Shown here in pieces: positions 8,495 to 17,760 of a stretch of 64,000 nt of DNA (its first letter is position 1; every line of letters starts with the position of its first letter). The position numbers and the translations under genes are program-made. Under the pieces are notes generated by a model. That model had not been told where the DNA came from. It made no database searches and saw nothing but the letters and a program-made list of their open reading frames with translations. The stretch comes from Girardinichthys multiradiatus (Eukaryota; Chordata; Actinopteri; Cyprinodontiformes; Goodeidae), in assembly GCF_021462225.1 (NCBI RefSeq), contig NC_061811.1, positions 223,501-287,500 of the forward strand, given 5' to 3'.

Positions 8495-9111
8495 AACGGA
8501 AGGAAGTTTTCGAAAGCAGGCAGGATCATATTTCCATCTTCTGTAACAGTAAATGTGATGTGACGATTGAGATTTTCACCCACTAATTCCAGCTGCACAA
8601 CGTCGTTACGTCTGGTTAACGATCTCGCAGCGTCGGCTAATTCAATGATAATACGCATGATGTCTGTATAGAATGCTGCTAAATCTGGAACGTTACTTGG
8701 ACAGGGCGGCGGTATGGTAAAAGGCCTCCTTATTTCATGGTTATTAAAATGTTCACGTTCAACCACGGCTGGAGGGTTTCGTCCTATTTGATCAGAACTA
8801 ACTGCTACGTCCGTATTGAAATGACCCCCGTGCTGATCTGCGGCGTGTGATGTAGAAGGATTCTGATGACTGTCAGGTGGATCATTTTGCTCAATACTGA
8901 GTGGACAAAATGCTCTATTTAAATCTTCAAGAGCCTGATTGATTACGTTTAAAACGTCACCGTGCTGATGTTCATTTATTACATTTTCACTGTTAGCAGG
9001 AGATGCATTTAAAACGATGTTATCTGCTACTTCTGCATTAACGGGAATTTCGTTAAGTTCATTAACTAAATTTCTTATTTCATCCAGGGCAAGTCTGATT
9101 CGGTTATCCAT
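8449..9111 (-). pseudogene. N-terminal domain of the Polinton polymerase gene, cut off by an internal deletion
   Basis: This frame encodes about 220 residues: a hydrophilic, Asn/His-rich leader and then a compact domain near the end (DVVQLELVGENLNRHITFTV). The latter resembles the N-terminal domain that precedes the exonuclease in fish Polinton polymerases. The similarity stops near 8495. The sequence then passes directly, out of frame, into the exonuclease III end of the polymerase; residues after about 8495 are a frameshifted tail ending at 8449. I prefer ATG 9111 (AAATGG context) to 9123, because a splice acceptor AG lies at 9115-9114. Assignment is from family knowledge and position. Confidence 0.72.
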
Positions 9112-9113
9112 TT

Positions 9114-9175
9114 CTATGAACATAAGAAAAAAAAAAAAAAAAAACTAACCTACAGAAAAAAAAAACAAAAAAAAC
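9114..9175 (-). promoter_or_regulatory. Two strong splice-acceptor-like tracts before the polymerase ATG
   Basis: Read on the minus strand, an 18-T tract (9144-9127) is followed by CTTATGTTCATAG, with the AG ending 2 bases before ATG 9111. Just upstream, another T-rich tract ends in CTGTAG (9155-9150). Both look like polypyrimidine-AG acceptors. The polymerase mRNA may therefore carry a spliced leader from upstream. Confidence 0.45.
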
Positions 9176-9187
9176 ACAGTGATCAGT

Positions 9188-10612
9188 TCAGTTTAAAATC
9201 ACCTTGATGTCACCAAAATGCTTCTTTAACAGAATCTGACATGCTGCCAGAAGCGTTAACGATGAGGTCTTATTACGAAGATCCCGTGAGGCTGTAGAGA
9301 CTGTCTTCCTGCGCTGTCCGTTTCTGTGACCAATCTGTCCTACCATCAACGTAACCTCTGTAAGGAGAATGAACAAAAAATAAATAAATAGATAATAAAT
9401 ATATATATATATATTGAAATAATCACATTAAAGCTGAAAAAAAATAAAGGAATTCAAATTAATTCAGTATGTATGTATGAATTAAAACGTACCGTTCATT
9501 AATCCACTCACTAGCGTTGCTCTGCTTTGTAGCGCAGAGAGTCGCTGTCTTTTGGCCGGGGTTAAATATTCTGTAAAAACAGAAGACAATAAAAGTTATC
9601 TTACGCTGCGCAGCACAGCGTTCATAAATAAAACGAAAAATAGTTTTTAAAATACACAAGTTTTTTTTTTTTTATCTTACTCCGATTCTTTGCGGTAAAA
9701 CCTCCAGATTTCACTTCTTGTTGGACTGAAACTGTGCCTCTCTGCTGAAAGCTGTCTTGATCTTTGAAAAGCGACCTTCTGGTGGGCGGATTCAATGTGG
9801 CATCTTTGGATGTATCTGTAAACAGGTTTATATGACATTTTATTGAACTATGCTTAAAATACATATATATATATATATATTGTTTTTATTTAATTTTTAT
9901 TTTTTTTCTACCCTGCTGCTGCTGCTTCTGCTCGACAGCTGTGTCTTCCACAGAGCTCTCAGTCGAATCTGTAAACAGTTTTATCTGAGGTTTAAAATAC
10001 ATTCACTCTCAAAGAAAAACAGTTAGTTCTTAGGACTTACTTTCTGGTGGTGCCGGTAACTTATCCGGTGTGTCTTCAGGGGAAATGATGATAATTGACG
10101 GAGGAGTATTCAAAGAATCAGTTTTAATTTCTGTGTTAGAAGAAAGTTCAGATGTTGTTGGGGTTTTTTTCTTGTTTGGAGATAATTCGCCTTCTCAATT
10201 TGGACTGTGGATTCCAGCCGCTGAACCCTCCAACTTGATCATTCGGGTTTACCTCTCTCATCAAATCTATAAATTGAAACATTGTCAAGGGTTAACTATA
10301 ATATATATATGTATATATATATTTTATTGCATTTAACATTTACTTACCATAATCTGATTGTGTCAAGATGAAATCATCAAGGTCATCAGCGGTGGGTTCT
10401 ATGACAAAGAAACAAATATATATATATATATATATATATAAACAATATATATAAACAAAATTAGAGAACATTCACATGCATTTAATGATTTCTTAAAAAT
10501 GAATACTTACTTACTTACTTACTTACTTACGTTTAAAGATGTCATTGTGATTTTGTGAATTATCAGAAGTAGATTCCACAATTTCCGGGTTTCCTGAAAT
10601 ATTTACCGACAT
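9188..10612 (-). CDS. Seven-exon gene of unknown function upstream of the polymerase, all introns phase 1
   Basis: I reconstruct exons on the minus strand at 10612-10531, 10398-10348, 10193-10041, 9968-9912, 9815-9681, 9570-9493 and 9357-9188. Each junction is GT-AG and every intron is phase 1. The total is 726 bases (241 residues plus stop). Introns are 72-154 bases, several with AT-dinucleotide runs. The N-terminal half is acidic and Ser/Thr/Pro-rich (ADDLDDFILTQSDY; IIIISPEDTPDK); the C-terminal half is basic (PAKRQRLSALQSR; GHRNGQRRK). The family is unknown to me. An alternative, better-looking acceptor at 10267 would give a longer exon 3, but then the frame is off by one, perhaps from an indel in the run at 10160-10167. 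The 9912 donor is weak. Confidence 0.62.
10505..10530 (-). repeat. TTAC tandem repeat forming an array of splice donors
   Basis: The plus strand repeats TTAC about six times. On the minus strand this reads GTAAGTAAGTAAG, so the first intron of the seven-exon gene opens with several overlapping GTAAG donors. Donor choice 4 bases apart would shift the frame. Confidence 0.6.
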
Positions 10613-10737
10613 TTTTTCTTGTCAGTACTGGTATTTTCCATGTAACAAGTGTTATGGTTCAAAGACATTCAGCATTTGAAGACCCTGACACTGAGGTTAG
10701 CCAATGAAACAGAGCCCCCGGACAACATTTACTCACA

Positions 10738-10748
10738 GTATTTATACC
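10738..10748 (-). promoter_or_regulatory. TATA box upstream of the seven-exon gene
   Basis: The minus strand reads GGTATAAATAC, 126 bases upstream of the ATG at 10612. This gives a 5' leader of about 95 bases. It is the only good TATA in the area in that orientation. Confidence 0.5.
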
Positions 10749-11600
10749 AGAACATGACAGTGTTATCTCAACTGCAAAGACTATGTTTTTAAGACCAAAA
10801 CCCTTCTTGAGTTCAAAGGTGATATGTTATCCAAGAAACAGACCTAATTGCCCTTCCTGACTTCGCCCCTAACAGTTGGATATAGTATAACTGTAACTCC
10901 CTGAATAACCTTTTACTCTAAGATGAAAAAGTAAATGTTTTAGAAAAGCTACAGGTAACTAAAATTATCATTCCTTTTTTCCTAAAATGGAGTCACTCAT
11001 GATTCAAAAACAAACACATCATTGCTAGTCAATTTGTAACTTGGAAACAGTATACTGAAGTTCTTTTTTTTTTTCTGTTAATCTCATATTCGTCTTACCT
11101 CTTTCAGCTGCTTTTCCAGTATGTTGACGCAGAAGCTGAAGGTTTTTCTCATTCCATCGATGTAGTGAAGCACAATCTTTTAATTTACTTTTTAGGTCTT
11201 TTCTATTTTGAACTGATTTAGACTGGCTCATATATTCAACAAATAGGTCCTGCTGTAAAGCAAAATGAACTTACAATTCTGTTAGGTTACACAGTTCATT
11301 TATTAGGATTTCATGTGATAGGTCAACATTAAGTTGATTATACCTTTAAAATATAAAAGGATGCATGTCTTTTTTTTGTTTTTAGATGTATTAACACCTG
11401 AAAAAACATACAGATTATTAATAACACCCTTAATTGACTCATTTAAGGTATCGCCCCTAATGACGACAACCAATCAGCATCCACGGTCACGCCCCCTTGG
11501 ACACACCACCTGCTTGACCACGTGACCTCCTGCCCACATGGCACCCACATGGCGCCCACATGGCGCCAACCGGAAGTCCCACCCTCACCGGAAGTCCCGC
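10749..11600. other. Probable right end of the Polinton or flank, boundary not found
   Basis: AT-rich sequence with no long frame apart from the candidate exon at 11099-11252. I looked for a reverse complement of the first 80 bases of the window and saw none. From about 11440 the sequence becomes GC-rich, with CCACATGGC-type tandem motifs near 11530-11570. Confidence 0.4.
11099..11252 (-). other. Candidate internal exon of a further minus-strand gene
   Basis: On the minus strand TTTGCTTTACAG precedes 11252, and the segment ends in AGAG followed by GTAAGA (donor at 11098). It is open throughout, enters in phase 0 and leaves in phase 1. The peptide is charged and helical (RKDLKSKLKDCASLHRWNEK). 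No partner exons were found. It could be an upstream exon of the gene at 9188-10612 or belong to another gene. Confidence 0.3.
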
Positions 11601-11639
11601 CCACCTGTCAAAAAGTTTGACGAAAGGGTGTACTTAAAT

Positions 11640-12207
11640 TCTCTCCCATGCTTCACTCTGGGCATGCAACAGTCTGGGTGGTACGCTTCTTTGGGGCTTC
11701 TCAACACCGTAACTCTCCTGGATGTGGGGAAAACAGTAAAGGTGGACTCATAAGAGAACAATACATGTTTCACATTGTCCACAGCCCAAGATTTGCGCTC
11801 CTTGCACCATTGAAACCAACGTTTGGCATTGGCATGAGTGACCAAAGGTTTGGCTATAGCAGCCCGGCCGCGTATATTGACCCTGTGGAGCTCCCGACGG
11901 ACAGTTCTGGTGGAAACAGGAGAGTTGAGGTGCTCATTTAATTCTGCCGTGATTTGGGCAGCTGTGGTTTTATGTTTTTTGGATACAATCCGGGTTAGCA
12001 CCCGAACATCCCTTTCAGACAGCTTCCTCTTGCGTCCACAGTTAATCCTGTTGGATGTGGTTCATCCTTCTTGGTGGTATGCTGACATTACCCTGGATAC
12101 CGTGGCTCTTGATACATCACAAAGACTTGCTGTCTTGGTCACAGATGCGCCAGCAAGACGTGCACCAACAATTTGTCCTCTTTTGAAGTCTGGTATGTCA
12201 CCCATAC
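11640..12207 (-). pseudogene. Tc1-like transposase, 5' two-thirds, decayed
   Basis: On the minus strand the frame begins at ATG 12205 (MGDIPDFKRGQ) with a helix-turn-helix region (TKTASLCDVSRATVSRV). An in-frame TGA follows after about 52 codons, then the second DNA-binding domain and the start of the DDE domain. At the first catalytic Asp the sequence reads VLFSYES, with Tyr where Asp is expected. Similarity to Tc1 transposases ends near 11640, so the other two catalytic residues are absent. It is a dead fragment directly abutting the gypsy remnant on its right. Confidence 0.8.
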
Positions 12208-12794
12208 TAAACTACTAAATAAGACGCAATTCTGCACACTGATTTTAAAGAAAGGCCAACATTCCTGGCCTGACGCTTGTAGACGGACTCACGGCCCGAA
12301 CAATTTGCACTGGCTTTGCTCAAAGTGTCACTTATGAACATCTCTGAGCCTGGCTTGTACACCACTGCCAAGTTGTAGTTTTGCAATGTCAATAGTATGC
12401 ACTGAAGCCTCTTGGGTGAACTGAGAAGTGCCTTGCCGAATATTAAAACAAGGGGCTTGTGAACAGTCTCAACTGGACCCTCTGGCAGGCGATAACAATA
12501 CTAAGGCACTCCTTCTCAAATTGTGCATAGTTTTTTTTTCAGTAGGAGTAAGGCCCTGGGTGCAAAGGCGACAGGCTGACCTTCCTGCATGAGACAGCAC
12601 CCAAGGGCACTCTGACAGGCATCGCTTTGAACTGTGACAGGTCGGGGCATGTCGTAGTAACGCAGCACCTGCATAGATGTGGCCAGTGACTTCAGTTCTG
12701 AGACTGCTACCTCGTGCTTGGGAAGCCAGTGCCAGGGCGTGTGTTTGTTTTGCAGACGTTGCGGCGACTCACAGATGGATGAAAAGTGTGGCAT
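12207..12794 (-). pseudogene. gypsy RNase H fragment
   Basis: Two minus-strand frames carry the RNase H domain that removes RNA from the RNA-DNA hybrid: a PVTVQSDACQSALGCCLMQ segment with the catalytic-region Asp, and NYNLAVVYKPGSEMFISDTLS at the domain's end. They are in different frames, separated near 12400-12520. The RT palm with YxDD is missing between this piece and the next piece upstream at 13696. It is a remnant of the gypsy copy flanked by Tc1 on one side and R1 on the other. Confidence 0.7.
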
Positions 12795-12839
12795 GAACTT
12801 TCATGTTGTTTGCGCTGGTAAACCTCTGGGGACACAGAA

Positions 12840-13695
12840 ACCCCAAAAGGCAGCACATCTACTCTCCAATTTTGCATTATTTGCTGTTATTTCAGCTTTT
12901 AACTTTGTTCTCTCTTTTCTCTTCCTAGAAGCTACACCTGGCCTGACTCTGTGTCTACCTGTGACACCTTTCTGGAGAGGAGACATTGGCTGAGCTTCTG
13001 CTGCCAACAACTTAATGCTCACCTTCTACAGATGATCCACATGGCCCTGTCTTTTAGTGTTTAACCCTTTCTCTCTCCTAGACATGGCTACTGACTGAGC
13101 TTCTACTGTAACTAACTCTATGTTCTCTCTTTCAGACTCTAACCTTGAAAACTGGATCAGAGTTTATCTGTTCTTTCTTTCTAAATGAAACGACTAAAGG
13201 GGCTACATCCATTAACATTTACTTTTCCTTCCCATAGAAAGTACTCCTGGATTAGTGCTTCTTTGTTCTCTTTGTGTCTCTGCTCTGTTCTCTCAAACCC
13301 CCAGTGGGTCGTGGCAGATGGCCGCTCACACTGAGCCTGGTTCTGGTTCTGCTGGAGGTTTCTTCCTGTTAAAAGGGAGTTTTTCCTCTCCACTGTCGCT
13401 ACATGCATGCTCAGTATGAGTGATTGCTTCAAAGTCAACGCCAGTGACTGTCTACTGTCTCTACATGCTCATCCAGGAGGAGTGAATGCTGCAAGTCACT
13501 GACTGGATGCAATCTGCTGGGTTTCCTTAGACAGAAAAACGTTTTATCCAATTTGAATAAATAATTGAATCTGACTGCACGGTTCAATTGTTAGGATTAT
13601 TTGGAATGTATGAACCTGACTGTTGTGAAGTGCCTTGAGACGACATGTGTTGTGAATTGGCGCTATATAAATAAAACTGAATTGAATTGAATAGA
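12840..13695 (-). repeat. R1 interspersed repeat, copy A (inserted in gypsy)
   Basis: This copy shares most of its length with copies at 25163, 41875 and 50685. Hallmarks are a tail of GAATTGAATTGAAT next to TTTATTTATATAGCGCCAATTCAC (in the opposite orientation), and a core around ACTCCTCCTGGATGAGCATGT. It interrupts the gypsy polymerase; coding similarity resumes on both sides. I do not recognise the family. It has no coding frame of its own. Confidence 0.7.
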
Positions 13696-14227
13696 AGACT
13701 GCTCTCATTATCCAACCGACACTGCAGTAAGGCTGGCTTGCCATTGACCAGTGTGAAAACTTTACCTTTCGGCAGTTTGTATAAAACATCTTCAAGTGTG
13801 GCGTAATATAATGAGAACATTTCAGGGTTTTAATCAAAAACTTTGGATCCAAACAAATTCTCAGTTTGTCAGGCCTTTTTACTATGACCATGTTGCTGAT
13901 CCACTCAGTTGGGTCTGTGATATGCCTGTCAGCCTGGTATTCATCCAATAGCCTCTTAACATCCAGTTTTATAGCAATAGGAACATTGCGAGGGGTACAT
14001 TGCACAGGTGGAACAAATGAGTCCAACTCAAAATGGACTTCACCTGGTACTGACTCCACGTGTAAGCTGAAAACATCTCCGAATTTGTTGATCAGCTGCT
14101 CTCTGGCCAGTCCTCTGAAACCACGGTGCTCTACTGTGTTGACATCAGCAGGGATCATGGACTTAATAAGCCCCAGGCATTTACAAGTGGAGCCCAACAG
14201 CAGCAAGTTTTGGGTTGTTTTTACCAC
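13696..14227 (-). pseudogene. gypsy protease-RT linker and RT N-terminal part
   Basis: The minus-strand frame covers the linker and first RT motifs of a Ty3/gypsy polyprotein: HFELDSFVPPVQCTPRNVPIA, then WISNMVIVKRPDKLRICLDP, and a decayed end where R1 begins. The LRICLDP segment is the conserved strand before the RT palm. The catalytic YxDD lies in the missing part. Only one in-frame run survives; the piece is nonfunctional. Confidence 0.75.
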
Positions 14228-14495
14228 TCAAAATGACCACACACATTGTTTTAAAAGTCCCTATGAAGGGCAACAAATCAGTACAGTACAGCTTAAACCT
14301 AGTATTGCTGGACTGCAGTGGTGTATTCAGTGCAAGTTTCATTTTGTCATTTTTGGAGTACCTGAATCAAGCTGGCATTATTGTGACCTCTTGTTAATCT
14401 TTAAAGTTATGAACCATTTCTTTCCCTTTGTTTGCACTGCTCCTATAGTCTTGTGTGTATATATCTCTCTTATCCATTTTTGACTCCTCCGGCCC

Positions 14496-15353
14496 TCAAC
14501 ACAGTGGAGCCTCTTCACTTTTCAAGCACACCCTTGCAAAGTGATTCAATGTTCCACATAATTTGCAGGATTTCCCAAATGCAGGGCAAAATTTCTTACC
14601 CCTGGAGTGCATGCTGCCACAGTATTTACATGCAATGCTGGTCTCAGTCATCTGGGGTGGCATGCTCTGTTTCAATATGCTCTGCATGAATCTTTGCCGA
14701 GCAACCACGTGAACAGCCTCGGCCTGTGGAGCACATTCCTTCGTCTTCAGTCCCATATCGGTCCGTTCTGTTGCACGACACATCGATTGCACCAAGTGTC
14801 AATGTTTTTTCTCTTCATAGTCTGTGCCTTGTGTTTTCAGCAGTGATCCCCAGCACAATCTTATCATCATCAATCATCAATCGTCCTAATCACATGTAGC
14901 TGCTTTTTCTCTTAGCCTAGTGACAAAATTATCAAATGATTCACCATCTTCCTGTCTACAGCGTCTGAACACATATCTCTCGTAGATCACATTTCTTGCC
15001 GCCTTGAAATAATGCCCCAGTGCATCCACTTTCGCTACTGGGTCATTCTCCTGTGCTGCTGTCAGATTCAAATTATGACGGTATACATGTTGGCACTCAC
15101 TTCCTATCACAGTTCGCAGTATTCCAGCTTGTACACAACACAGCTTGTCCGCAAGACCCGTGACCAATGAGTAATTTTCAAACTCAGCCTTGATAACATC
15201 CCAGTTCACACTCCAGTTGCCGGCAAGGCTCATCGGAGATGGTGGCAGCACATTAGCAGCCATGTTAGCTCCTGCTTCTAGCTCCCACCGTGAAGCAGCC
15301 TGTGTGTTTGCACTGCTGGGCACGTCTCCACTATCAAGTGACATAGTCCCCAC
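14496..15353 (-). pseudogene. gypsy gag with CCHC zinc knuckles
   Basis: Minus-strand gag is seen in two frames. The capsid-like region (15353-14886) includes WSVNWDVIKAEFENYSLVTG and a helical ERYVFRRCRQEDGESFDNFV segment. The nucleocapsid region (14795-14496) has a Cys/His cluster with two knuckle-like motifs (CKYCGSMH, then CKLCGTLNHFARVC). The frame switches between them near 14800-14886. The zinc knuckles bind RNA for packaging in related elements. Confidence 0.72.
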
Positions 15354-15960
15354 TGCAACAAAGCCTCGTCACAAATAAGAGCGTAAAGTCTCCAACGTCT
15401 GACACCTTGTTCCAGTTCAATAAATACAAAAAAACACATTATGCGGTATACATTTGCAGCTGTATTCAGTCCAAACACAAGCTCCTACTTCTGGGGTTAT
15501 AACCTTTTAAACTAAAAGCGTACAACTAAACACTAAACCCCGTGACACACACCACATCCTTATCTCCATCCTATGAAAGCCCACCACTAATACTATCCAT
15601 TCTCATCCATTGATATTCCAGATTTTGCCAAAACCACCTTCAAAGATCAAAAAGTTGCTTACCTTGAAGCGTCTCACTCTTTCTGTTGTCAGCCATGTCC
15701 TCATCACCTCCTTACCACCTCCAAGTTCTTCTTCTTCTACTTCATCGCCACACCTACTCTGAGTGCATTCCTTTTCAAATTTCACGGCTATCCAAAATAT
15801 TAGCACTGCGTGGGTAACAGTTACCTTCAGGCTGTTGTGAAGGAAGTGAGAAAAGGAAATAATGAGTAAAGTTGGTGTTGACCAATCAGAGACCTGAATC
15901 GGCTTTTAGTGGGCGGGGCATTTCATCCACCATCAAATCAAAAGCTAGAAGAAAGGCGGC

Positions 15961-16800
15961 AGAACTAACACAAAGAAAAAATGGAGGATCTTTTTCCAAT
16001 GAAGACATACGACAGTGATGCACGCAAACAAAACGTTAATGGTTCGACAAGGATGGGTTTCGAACTCATGCATCCAGAGCACAGTGGTGAGTGATATTCA
16101 CAGCACCAATAAGTCTCCATATATGGCTGATGTGAGCAAGGCAGAGTGCTTTCTGTACAATGAAACAGGGCTGGTTTCTGAAGACAACATCCAGTTACCA
16201 GGACGACCGTCCCCATAGTGACGCATGGTGGTGGCAGCATCATGCTGAAAGGAGGCACAGGTCAGAGAAAACATGTCAGAGGCTGCAGAAGACTTGTCCT
16301 TCAAGCAAGACAACAACTCTAAACAGCCACTGTAAAAACAATTACCTTAATAAAACCAAACAAAATGAACAAACAAAGCGAAATTTTCTAAGCAGTTTTG
16401 TTACATCTGAATTGATTTGAATGTACTCAGTTATATAAATTTTTACCAAATTCTAAAAGTTTCAAACCAAAGTTTAAACCTGTTAATGCTAAAACATAAT
16501 TTTGAGAAATACCTTTAACAGATTTTCTTTTTTCGTGTTCATTCAATTGTCATATGCAGTGAGAACTTGGTTAGAAACAATAAAAGTTTCAGACAGAAGT
16601 CCATAGGATCATGACAATACTACACTTTTCAGATTTGTAAAAAATGCTGTAAACAATTTTCCTTCCACCTCACAGTGGGACGTTGGGGTTCTGTCTCAGA
16701 AAACCCAATAAAGACTGACGTTTATGTTTATGGAAGGAATGGGATTTAAAGTGGAAAGGTCCAGGGGTGTGATTACTTTTGTAAGACTCTGAACGTTGGA
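15961..16800 (+). pseudogene. Tc1-like transposon remnant
   Basis: Parts of a Tc1-like element are recognisable at the DNA level: the segment at 16222-16330 (CGCATGGTGGTGGCAGCATCATG, then GACAACAACTC at the second catalytic Asp region) and the 3' end near 16758-16795 (GGTGTGATTACTTTTGTAAG). Between them the sequence is AT-rich and without a frame. No intact transposase frame exists. The 5' portion is missing. Confidence 0.55.
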
Positions 16801-17130
16801 CGGTAAAAGATCTCAGAGACACCCCCACCAACGCAGCAGAGCACATAACATGACAGTCCTGCCCACACCTTACTCCTTCATTCTGTCGTCTTAGACTTAA
16901 ATTAGACAGACCATCAGCTGTCAGCAACAGATTCCTCCTAACTCCTGGTTGCTACGCAGAGCTGCTCAAAAGAACATGACAGAACCCCCCTAAGATGTTC
17001 CTTTGTTGAAGTAAAGAAAGCTAGAAGACCACAGGCAATGGGAAACAATCAACATAATCAAAAAGTTCATCCCAGTTCTTCTGTGCAGAACTAAACATAA
17101 AGCAGCTGTCCCACAGCAAGATGTGATTGC

Positions 17131-17430
17131 TTGATTTTAAATTTTTCCATGGACAACTCCTGGACCAACAACTTTAGGGCCCTGGTCAAGAAGGCTTGGC
17201 AGCGGCTTCACTTCCTGCGTGTCTTCTGGAAGAACAACCTGGACACAAAGCTGCTGCTGGCCTTCTATCACTCCTCAGTGGAGAGCGTAGTGATGTACCG
17301 TCTGGGTGTACACACGCCAAGACCCCCTCACACCCCGTGTTGGACTTGTTACCCTCTGGGAGGCGCCAGCAGACTGACAGACAGCTTCTTCCCTTGGGCC
17401 ATACACTCTGCCCCCCCAAGGAGGTAAAAG
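17131..17430 (+). pseudogene. 3' end of a LINE reverse transcriptase
   Basis: The frame matches the C-terminal part of a non-LTR RT: WQRLHFLRVFWKNNLDTKLL, then AFYHSSVESV, and after a deletion a terminal SGRR/FFP-type segment (here LLPSG-like sequence near 17350). A compressed copy missing the region between these landmarks is implied. It relates to the LINE family seen at 31-40 kb but is diverged. Confidence 0.6.
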
Positions 17431-17760
17431 TATATACATATACCTCTTGGCAGTACTTTCACTGTTTTACAACATTTTATATAGTATATTTTCAGTTGTA
17501 CATTTCATGACTTGTATATTACACTTCATCTTTCATATATCTGTGTTATGATTCTGGCACGTCTGCTCTACCCAAAATCTGGAGAGACTACAAGTCACTA
17601 ATCCCTCTTTCTGCCTCAGTGATTCCTGGAAGCTGTGAGGAGTGTTACCTGTGTGACGTTTTCATGTGGCTAAATAAACCTTTTAAACTTTCAGTACTGT
17701 GTCTGGCTGAATCTTGGGTCTGCCTTTTTCTGATTCATAGCAGAAAAATCTGGCCAAAAA

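Larger units (their letters stand above)
1..10612. mobile_element. Polinton/Maverick (adintovirus-like) element, partial and decayed
   Basis: This block holds the diagnostic Polinton set in two convergent arms. The plus arm has a DDE integrase with chromodomain, minor capsid protein, pVI-like protein, major capsid protein and adenain-like protease. The minus arm has family B DNA polymerase, FtsK/HerA-type packaging ATPase and two small conserved genes. A spliced gene lies upstream of the polymerase on the minus strand; its membership in the element is inferred from orientation and its 65-base spacing. Three genes are broken (major capsid, protease, polymerase). I found no terminal inverted repeat; the left end probably lies before position 1 and the right end somewhere between 10.6 and 11.6 kb. 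Confidence 0.93.
12207..15900 (-). mobile_element. Ty3/gypsy-like retrotransposon, minus strand, fragmented
   Basis: In minus-strand order: gag (15353-14886), zinc-knuckle region (about 14795-14496), protease/reverse-transcriptase start (14227-13696), then an inserted repeat (R1), and RNase H (12794-12207). Integrase was not found. No pair of LTRs was identified; the stretch 15400-15900 holds no clear coding and may include 5' untranslated or LTR sequence. The element is split by R1 and lacks the central RT. Confidence 0.75.

Noticed and set aside
10501..10530. CRISPR or other structured array in the TTAC repeat
   Set aside because: Simple tetranucleotide repeat without spacers.
1..11400. 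Terminal inverted repeat of the Polinton within the window
   Set aside because: I compared the first 80 bases with the reverse complement of 10.6-11.4 kb by eye and saw no convincing match.
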